The notes under the pieces: model-generated
What the model was told of the DNA's origin: nothing
The model's input: only the letters and a program-made list of their open reading frames with translations
Database searches by the model: none
In this document: piece by piece, positions 55,593 through 64,000 of the stretch
Numbering within the stretch: the stretch's first letter is position 1
Layout: every line of letters begins with the position of its first letter
Translations under genes and position numbers: made by a program
From: Antedon mediterranea
Lineage: Eukaryota; Echinodermata; Crinoidea; Comatulida; Antedonidae
NCBI RefSeq assembly: GCF_964355755.1
Contig: NC_092673.1
Coordinates: 10,237,001-10,301,000, forward strand
Reading direction: 5' to 3'
Length of the DNA stretch: 64,000 nucleotides

Positions 55593-58500
55593 CGTAACGT
55601 GTATTGCTCAGGTTTGAGTGCTCTGAGTAGTGGGTCGAACCTCCATGGATATTTTTTTTCTTTTTTTTTTCAATTGCAAATAAATATGGTTTTTGAAAGT
55701 GAGATATTTTGAGGGTTGTAAATGTCAGGCCTAAACAAGTGGACCTTTTTTAAAATCAGAAACAAAGTTGCATGGCATTATTTTTCATTGATTGATCATC
55801 CATTTCATATAAATAGACTATTATCAGCTCTTCAGTCATATACTGGTTTGCGGCGTAACGGGTAATGCTCAGGTTTGAGTGATTTCAATAGTGGGTTCGG
55901 ACTTCTAGGGATATTTTTTTTCTTTTTTTTTTATTTGAAAATAAATATTGTTTTTGAAAGTGAGATATTTTTATGGTTTTAAATGTCAAGCCTAACCAAG
56001 TGGACCTTTTTTAAAATCAGAAACAAAGTTGCATAACATCATTTTACATTGATGGATCATTGATTCCATATAAATAGACTATTATCAGCTCTTCACTCAT
56101 CTACTGGTTTGTGGTGTAACCGGTAGTGCTCAGGTTTGAGTTCTCCAAGTAGTGGGTTCGAACCTCTACGAATATTTTTTTTCTTTCCTTTTTTTTAATT
56201 GAAAATAAATTATATTTTTGAAAGTGAGATATTTTGAGTGTTGTAAATGTCAGGCCTAAACAAGTGGACCTTTTTTAAAATCAGAAACAAAGTTGCATGG
56301 CATTATTTTTCATTGATTGATCATTCATTTCATATAAATAGACTATTATCAGCCCTTTACTCATCTGCTGGTTTGTGGCGTAACGGATAATGCTCAGGTT
56401 TGAGTGCTCTCAGTAGTGGGTTCGAACCTCTAGAGATTTTTTTTTTTTTAAATTGAAAATAAATATTTTTTTTTAAAGTGAGATATTTTGAGGGTTGTAA
56501 ATATCAGGCCTAAACAAGTGGACCTTTTTTAAAATCAGAAACAAAGTTGCATGGCATTATTTTTCATTGATTTATTATTTATTTCATATAAATAGAGTAT
56601 TATCAGCTCTTCAGTCATCTACTGGTTTGTGGCGTAACGGGTAATGTTCAAGTTTGAGTGCTCTCACTAGTGGGTTCGAACCTCTACGGATATTTTGTTT
56701 CTTTTTTTTGGTTTTAATTTAAAATAAATATTGTTTTTGAAAGTGAGATATTTTGAGGGTTGTAAATGTCAAGCCAAACCAAGTGGACCTTTTTTTAAAT
56801 CAGAAACAAAGTTGCATAACATCAGTTTACATTGATGGATCATTGATTTCATATAAATAGACTATTATCAGCTCTTCACTCATCTACTGGTTTGTGGCGT
56901 AACCGGTAGTGCTCAGGTTTGAGTTCTCGCAGTAGTGGGTTCGAACCTCTACGAATTTTTTTTTCTTTCTTTTTTTTTAATTGAAAATAAATATTGTTTT
57001 TGAAAGTGAGATATTTTTATGGTTTTAAATGTCAAGCCTAACCAAGTGGACCTTTTTTTACATCAGAAACAAAGTTGCCTAACATAATTTTACATTGATG
57101 GATCATTTATTCCATATAAATAGACTATTATCAGCTCTTCACTCATCTACTGGTTTGTGGTGTAACCGGTAGTGCTCAGGTTTGAGTTCTCGCAGTAGTG
57201 TGTTCGAACCTCCACGAATATTTTTTTTCTTTCTTTTTTTTTAATTGAAAATAAATATTGTTTTTGAAAGTGAGATATTTTGAGTGTTGTAAATGTCAGG
57301 CCTAAACAAGTGGACCTTTTTTAAAATCAGAAACAAAGTTGCATGGCATGATTCTTCATTGATTGATCATCCATTCATATAAATAGACTATTATCAGCTC
57401 TTCAGTCATATACAGGTTTACGGCGTAACGGGTAATGCTCAGGTTTGAGTTATTTCAATAGTGGGTTCGAACTTCTAGGGATATTTTTTTCTTTTTTTTT
57501 TTGTTTGAAAATAAATATTGTTTTTGAAAGTGAGATATTTTTATGGTTTTAAATGTCAATCCTAACCAAGTGGACATTTTTTTAAATCAGAAACAAAGTT
57601 GCATAACATCATTTTACATTGATGGATCATTCATTTCATATAAATAGACTATTATCAGCTCTTTACTCATCTACTGGTTTGTGGCGTAACCGGTAATGCT
57701 CAGGTTTGAGTTCTCTCAGTAGTGGGTTCGAACCTCTAGAAATATTTTTTTTCTTTTTTTTTTTGTTTGAAAATAAATATTGTTTTTGAAAGTGAGATAT
57801 TTTTATGGTTTTAAATGTCAAGACTAACCAAGTGGACCTTTTTTTAAATCAGAAACAAAGTTGCATAACATCATTTTACATTGATGGATCATTTATTTCA
57901 TATAAATAGACTATTATCAGCTCTTCACTCATCTACTGGTTTGTGGCTTAACCGGTAGTTATCAGGTTTGAGTTCTCGCAGCTGGTGGGTACGAACCTCT
58001 AGGAATTTTTTTTTTATTTTTTTTTAATTGAAAATAAATATTGTTTTTGAAAGTGAGATATTTTGAGTGTTGTAAATGTCAGGCCTAAACAAGTGGACCT
58101 TTTTTAAAATCAAAAACAAAGTTGCATGGCATTATTTTTCATTGATTGATCATGCATTTCATATAAATAGACTATTATCAGCCCTTCACTCATCTGCTGG
58201 TTTGTGGCGTAACGGATAATGCTCAGGTTTGAGTGCTCTCAGTAGTGGGTTCGAACCTCTAGGGATTTTTTTTTTTTTAATTGAAAATAAATATTTTTTT
58301 TGAAAATGAGATATTTTTTAGAGTTGTAAATGTCAGGCCTAAAAAAATGGATCTTTTTTAAAATCAGAAACAAAGTTGCATGGCATTATTTTTCATTGAT
58401 TGATCATTCATTCCATATAAATAGACTATTATCAGCTCTTCAGTCATCTACTGGTTTGTGGCGTAACGTGTATTGCTCAGGTTTGAGTGCTCTGAGTAGT

Positions 58501-61500
58501 GGGTCGAACCTCCATGGATATTTTTTTTCTTTTTTTTTTCAATTGCAAATAAATATGGTTTTTGAAAGTGAGATATTTTGAGGGTTGTAAATGTCAGGCC
58601 TAAACAAGTGGACCTTTTTTAAAATCAGAAACAAAGTTGCATGGCATTATTTTTCATTGATTGATCATTTATTTCATATATATACACTATTATCAGTTCC
58701 TCAGTCATCTACTGGTTTGTGGCGTAACGGGTAATGCTCAGGTTTGAGTGCTCTCAGTAGTGGGTTCGAACCTATACGGGTATTTTTTTTCTTTTTTTTT
58801 AATTGAAAATAAATATTGTTTTTGAAAGTGAGATATTTTGAGGGTTGCAACTGTCAGGCCTAAACAAGTGAACCTTTTTTAAAATCAGAAACAAAGTTGC
58901 ATGGCATTATTTTTCATTGATTGATCATCCATTCATATAAATAGACTATTATCAGCTCTTCAGTCATATACTGGTTTACGGCGTAACGGGTAATGCTCAG
59001 GTTTGAGTTATTTCAATAGTGGGTTCGAACTTCTAGGGATATTTTTTTCTTTTTGTTTTAATTTAAAATAAATATTGTTTTTGAAAGTGAGATATTTTGA
59101 GGGTTGTAAATGTCAAGCCAAACCAAGTGGACCTTTTTTTAAATCAGAAACAAAGTTGCATAACATCATTTTACGTTGATGGATCATTCATTTCATATAA
59201 ATAGACTATTATCAGCTCTTCACTCATCTACTGGTTTGTGGTGTAACCGGTAGTGCTCAGGTTTGAGTTCTCGCAGTAGTGGGTTCGAACCTCTACGAAT
59301 ATTTTTTTCTTTCTTTTTTTTTAATTGAAAATAAATATTGTTTTTGAAAGTGAGATATTTTTATGGTTTTAAATGTCAAGCCTAACCAAGTGGACCTTTT
59401 TTTACATCAGAAACAAAGTTGCCTAACATAATTTTACATTGATGGATCATTTATTCCATATAAATAGACTATTATCAGCTCTTCACTCATCTACTGGTTT
59501 GTGGTGTAACCGGTAGTGCTCAGGTTTGAGTTCTCGCAGTAGTGTGTTCGAACCTCCACGAATATTTTTTTTCTTTCTTTTTTTTTAATTGAAAATAAAT
59601 ATTGTTTTTGAAAGTGAGATATTTTGAGTGTTGTAAATGTCAGGCCTAAACAAGTGGACCTTTTTTAAAATCAGAAACAAAGTTGCATGGCATGATTTTT
59701 CATTGATTGATCATCCATTCATATAAATAGACTATTATCAGCTCTTCAGTCATATACAGGTTTACGGCGTAACGGGTAATGCTCAGGTTTGAGTTATTTC
59801 AATAGTGGGTTCGAACTTCTAGGGATATTTTTTTCTTTTTTTTTTTATTTGAAAATAAATATTGTTTTTGAAAGTGAGATATTTTTATGGTTTTAAATGT
59901 CAATCCTAACCAAGTGGACATTTTTTTAAATCAGAAAAAAAGTTGCATAACATCATTTTACATTGATGGATCATTCATTTCATATAAATAGACTATTATC
60001 AGCTCTTCACTCATCTACTGGTTTGTGGCGTAACCGGTAATGCTCAGGTTTGAGTTCTCTCAGTAGTGGGTTCGAACCTCTAGGAATATTTTTTTTCTTT
60101 TTTTTTTGTTTGAAAATAAATATTGTTTTTGAAAGTGAGATATTTTTATGGTTTTAAATGTCAAGACTAACCAAGTGGACCTTTTTTTAAATCAGAAACA
60201 AAGTTGCATAACATCATTTTACATTGATGGATCATTTATTTCATATAAATAGACTATTATCAGCTCTTCACTCATCTACTGGTTTGTGGCTTAACCGGTA
60301 GTGCTCAGGTTTGAGTTCTCGCAGCTGGTGGGTACGAACCTCTAGGAATTTTTTTTTTATTTTTTTTTAATTGAAAATAAATATTGTTTTTGAAAGTGAG
60401 ATATTTTGAGTGTTGTAAATGTCAGGCCTAAACAAGTGGACCTTTTTTAAAATCAGAAACAAAGTTGCATGGCATTATTTTTCATTGATTGATCATGCAT
60501 TTCATATAAATAGACTATTATCAGCCCTTCACTCATCTGCTGGTTTGTGGCGTAACGGATAATGCTCAGGTTTGAGTGCTCTCAGTAGTGGGTTCGAACC
60601 TCTAGGGATTTTTTTTTTAATTGAAAATAAATATTTTTTTTAAAAATGAGATATTTTTTAGAGTTGTAAATGTCAGGCCTAAAAAAATGGATCTTTTTTA
60701 AAATCAGAAACAAAGTTGCATGGCATTATTTTTCATTGATTGATCATTCATTCCATATAAATAGACTATTATCAGCTCTTCAGTCATCTACTGGTTTGTG
60801 GCGTAACGTGTATTGCTCAGGTTTGAGTGCTCTGAGTAGTGGGTCGAACCTCCATGGATATTTTTTTTCTTTTTTTTTTCAATTGCAAATAAATATGGTT
60901 TTTGAAAGTGAGATATTTTGAGGGTTGTAAATGTCAGGCCTAAACAAGTGGACCTTTTTTAAAATCAGAAACAAAGTTGCATGGTATTATTTTTCATTGA
61001 TTGATCATTTATTTCATATATATACACTATTATCAGTTCCTCAGTCATCTACTGGTTTGTGGCGTAACGGGTAATGCTCAGGTTTGAGTGCTCTCAGTAG
61101 TGGGTTCGAACCTATACGGGTATTTTTTTTCTTTTTTTTTAATTGAAAATAAATATTGTTTTTGAAAGTGAGATATTTTGAGGGTTGCAACTGTCAGGCC
61201 TAAACAAGTGAACCTTTTTTAAAATCAGAAACAAAGTTGCATGGCATTATTTTTCATTGATTGATCATCCATTCATATAAATAGACTATTATCAGCTCTT
61301 CAGTCATATACAGGTTTACGGCGTAACGGGTAATGCTCAGGTTTGAGTTATTTCAATAGTGGGTTCGAACTTCTAGGGATATTTTTTTCTTTTTGTTTTA
61401 ATTTAAAATAAATATTGTTTTTGAAAGTGAGATATTTTGAGGGTTGTAAATGTCAAGCCAAACCAAGTGGACTTTTTTTTTAAATCAGAAACAAAGTTGC

Positions 61501-62107
61501 ATAACATCATTTTACGTTGATGGATCATTCATTTCATATAAATAGACTATTATCAGCTCTTCACTCATCTACTGGTTTGTGGTGTAACCGGTAGTGCTCA
61601 GGTTTGAGTTCTCGCAGTAGTGGGTTCGAACCTCTACGAATATTTTTTTCTTTCTTTTTTTTTAATTGAAAATAAATATTGTTTTTGAAAGTGAGATATT
61701 TTTATGGTTTTAAATGTCAAGCCTAACCAAGTGGACCTTTTTTTACATCAGAAACAAAGTTGCCTAACATAATTTTACATTGATGGATCATTTATTCCAT
61801 ATAAATAGACTATTATCAGCTCTTCACTCATCTACTGGTTTGTGGTGTAACCGGTAGTGCTCAGGTTTGAGTTCTCGCAGTAGTGTGTTCGAACCTCCAC
61901 GAATATTTTTTTTCTTTCTTTTTTTTTAATTGAAAATAAATATTGTTTTTGAAAGTGAGATATTTTGAGTGTTGTAAATGTCAGGCCTAAACAAGTGGAC
62001 CTTTTTTAAAATCAGAAACAAAGTTGCATGGCATTATTTTTCATTGATTGATCATTCATTTCATATAAATAGAATATTATCAGCTCCTCAGTCATCTACT
62101 GGTTTGT
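55077..62107 (+). repeat. Higher-order repeats with 2.87- and 2.34-kb periods
   Basis: GGCTTAACCGG marker monomers lie at 55080, 57947 and 60290, giving periods of 2867 and 2343 bp (11 and 9 monomers). The monomer with the TGGGTCGAACCTCCATGG variant, which has lost one T of the B box, recurs at 55461-55712, 58330-58581 and 60670-60921 with the same 83-codon chance frame. The difference of about 525 bp between periods is two monomers, as expected of unequal exchange in register. After about 62107 the order resembles the 55851-56376 segment again. Confidence 0.85.
61537..61649 (+). promoter_or_regulatory. Representative Pol III promoter unit of one satellite monomer
   Basis: One monomer is shown in detail as the pattern for the array. 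TATAAATA lies at 61537-61544. The tRNA-like start is at about 61573, the A box TGGTGTAACCG at 61580-61590 (fits TRGYNNARNNG), the B box GGTTCGAACC at 61623-61632, and a T7 run at 61643-61649. The A-to-B spacing is 43 bp, as in a tRNA without an intron or long variable arm. The TATA box starts 36 bp upstream of the tRNA-like 5' end, where external TATA boxes of Pol III genes sit. Predicted transcript: about 70-75 nt. GGTTCGAACC is itself a perfect palindrome. Confidence 0.7.
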
Positions 62108-64000
62108 GGCGTAACGGGTAATGCTCAGGTTTGAGTGCTCTCAATAGTGGGTTCGAACCTATACGGTTTTTTTTTTTCTTTTTTTTTTAATTGAAAATAA
62201 ATATTGTTTTTGAAAGTGAGATATTTTGTGGGTTGCAACTGTAAGGCCTAAACAAGAGAACCTTTTTTTAAATCAGAAACAAAGTTGCATGGCATTATTT
62301 TTCATTGATTGATCATCCATTTCATATAAATAGACTATTATCAGCTCTTCAGTCATATACTGGTTAGCGGCGTAACGGGTAATGCTCAGGTTTGAGTGAT
62401 TTCAATAGTGGGTTCGAACTTCTAGGGATATTTTTTTTCTTTTTTTTTTTATTTGAAAATAATATTGTTTTTGAAAGTGAGATATTTTTATGGTTTTAAA
62501 TGTCAAGCCTAACCAAGTGGACCTTTTTTAAAATCAGAAACAAAGTTGCATAACATCATTTTACATTGATGGATCATTCATTCCATATAAATAGACTATT
62601 ATCAGCTCTTCACTCATCTACTGGTATGTGGTGTAACCGGTAGTGCTCAGGTTTGAGTTCTCGCAGTAGTGGGTTCGAACCTCTACGAATATTTTTTTTT
62701 CTTTCCTTTTTTTTAATTGAAAATAAATATTATTTTTGAAAGTGAGATATTTTGAGTGTTGTAAATGTCAGGCCTAAACAAGTGGACCTTTTTTAAAATC
62801 AGAAACAAAGTTGCATGGCATTATTTTTCATTGATTGATCATTCATTTCATATAAATAGACTATTATCAGCCCTTCACTCATCTGCTGGCTTGTGGCGTA
62901 ACGGATAATGCTCAGGTTTGAGTGCTCTCAGTAGTGGGTTTGCCCCTCTAGGGATTTTTTTTCTTTTTTTTTTAATTCAAAATAAATATTGTTTTTGAAA
63001 GTGAGATATTTTGAGGGTTGCAACTGTCAGGCCTAAACAAGTGAACCTTTTTTGAAAACAGAAACAAAGTTGCATGGCATTATTTTTCATTGATTGATCA
63101 CCCATTTCATATAAATAGACTATAATCAGCTCTTCAGTCATATACTGGTTTGCGGCGTAACGGGTAATGCTCAGGTTTGAGTGATTTCAATAGTGGGTTC
63201 GAACTTCTAGGGATATTTTTTTTCTTTTTTTTTTTATTTGAAAATAAATATTGTTTTTGAAAGTGAGATATTTTTATGGTTTTAAATGTCAAACCTAACC
63301 AAGTGGACCTTTTTTAAAATCAGAAACAAAGTTGCATAACATCATTTTACATTGATGGATCATTCATTCCATATAAATAGACTATTATCAGCTCTTCAGT
63401 CATCTACTGGTTTGTGGGGTAACCGGTAGTGCTCAGGTTTGAGTTCTCGCAGTAGTGGGTTCGAACCTCTACGAATATTTTTTTTCTTTCCTTTTTTTTA
63501 ATTGAAAATAAATATTGTTTTTGAAAGTGAGATATTTTGAGTGTTGTAAATGTCAGGCCTAAACAAGTGGACCTTTTTTAAAATCAGAAACAAAGTTGCA
63601 TGGCATTATTTTTCATTGATTGATCATTAATTTCATATAAATAGACTATTATCAGCCCTTCACTCATCTGCTGGTTTGTGGCGTAACGGATAATGCTCAG
63701 GTTTGTGTGCTCTCAGTAGTGGGTTCGAACCTCTAGGGATTTTTTTTTTTTTAAATTGAAAATAAATATTTTTTTTTAAAGTGAGATATTTTGAGGGTTG
63801 TAAATATCAGGCCTAAATAAGTGGACCTTTTTTAAAATCAGAAACAAAGTTGCATGGCATTATTTTTCATTGATTTATTATTTATTTCATATAAATATAG
63901 TATTATCAGCTCTTCAGTCATCTACTGGTTTGTGGCGTAACGGGTAATGCTCAAGTTTGAGTGCTCTCACTAGTGGGTTCAAACCGCTACGGATATTTTG

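Larger units (their letters stand above)
46805..64000 (+). repeat. Right array of tRNA-derived ~258-bp satellite, about 67 monomers
   Basis: Tandem monomers run to the window edge with A boxes every 250-268 bp (for example near 47101, 47356, 47607, 47867, 48128). I count 67 A-box-bearing units plus one unit at about 50130 that lost its A box. Each unit reads TATAAATAGACTATTATCAG, a CTACTGGTTTG lead, an A box (TGGCGTAACGG or TGGTGTAACCG), a GCTCAGGTTTGAG middle, a B box GGTTCGAACC, a T-run often split by C, then an AT-rich tail with GTAAATGTCAGGCCTAAAC and AGAAACAAAGTTGCATGGC. Three main monomer classes differ between the boxes (GTGCTCTCAGTAG, GTTCTCGCAGTAG, GTGATTTCAATAG). The tRNA-like part keeps the promoter boxes and a D stem (GCGT/ATGC), but its acceptor, anticodon and T stems are degenerate, so it is tRNA-derived and not a tRNA. 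Confidence 0.93.

Noticed and set aside
46849-60921. 60-83-codon frames such as those beginning MSGLKKWIFFKIRNK or MFLILKKVHLF
   Set aside because: They lie wholly within tRNA-derived satellite monomers, appear on both strands, and recur only because the monomers are copied at higher-order spacing.
46805-64000. Calling each satellite monomer a tRNA gene
   Set aside because: Only the promoter boxes and D stem are preserved. Acceptor, anticodon and T stems do not pair properly in the consensus, so the units are tRNA-derived but not tRNAs.

Overview
This is a non-coding, repeat-dominated stretch of a eukaryotic chromosome, most likely from an invertebrate animal. The only recognisable protein-coding material is a damaged set of tandem BIR (inhibitor-of-apoptosis type) domains at the left edge. 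Everything from about 1.27 kb onward is satellite DNA, a satellite-filled inverted-repeat element, AT-rich spacer, and a tRNA-headed SINE-like copy. Pol III promoter elements and long-tract satellites rule out a bacterial replicon. The exact taxon cannot be read from the sequence.

Layout: (1) 1-1089, minus strand: three tandem BIR modules at roughly 300-bp spacing, broken by frameshifts, an in-frame stop and deletions. (2) 1266-3055: seven monomers of a ~258-bp tRNA-derived satellite, minus orientation. (3) 3056-36319: 33.3 kb of one ~19-bp satellite (type unit GATCTATCTCTCTCTCGCT, pyrimidine-rich on +) with several levels of segmental duplication, the largest about 6.87 kb. (4) 36320-36929: AT-rich single-copy DNA. 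(5) 36930-44822: a 7.9-kb element bounded by inverted repeats that carry arrays of 18-bp near-palindromic iterons. It encloses an ~86-bp satellite and a 3-kb block of the same 19-bp satellite in inverted orientation. (6) 44823-46538: AT-rich spacer with a 71-bp direct repeat. (7) 46539-46746, minus: SINE-like copy headed by a foldable tRNA-Val(GAC)-like sequence. (8) 46805-64000: about 67 plus-strand monomers of the same ~258-bp tRNA-derived satellite, organised into higher-order repeats of about 2.3-2.9 kb.

The most interesting feature is the tRNA-derived satellite. Nearly every monomer carries, in correct order and spacing, a TATAAATA box, a tRNA A box, a tRNA B box and a T-run. The array therefore looks like dozens of consecutive small Pol III transcription units. 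The array recurs in opposite orientation on either side of the window's centre, and the two sides share diagnostic variant monomers, so the locus has an inverted-duplication architecture. The second notable object is the iteron-ended element, whose two ends keep the same order of iteron variants. No intact gene is supported anywhere in the window. The many small open frames inside satellites are by-products of the repeats.
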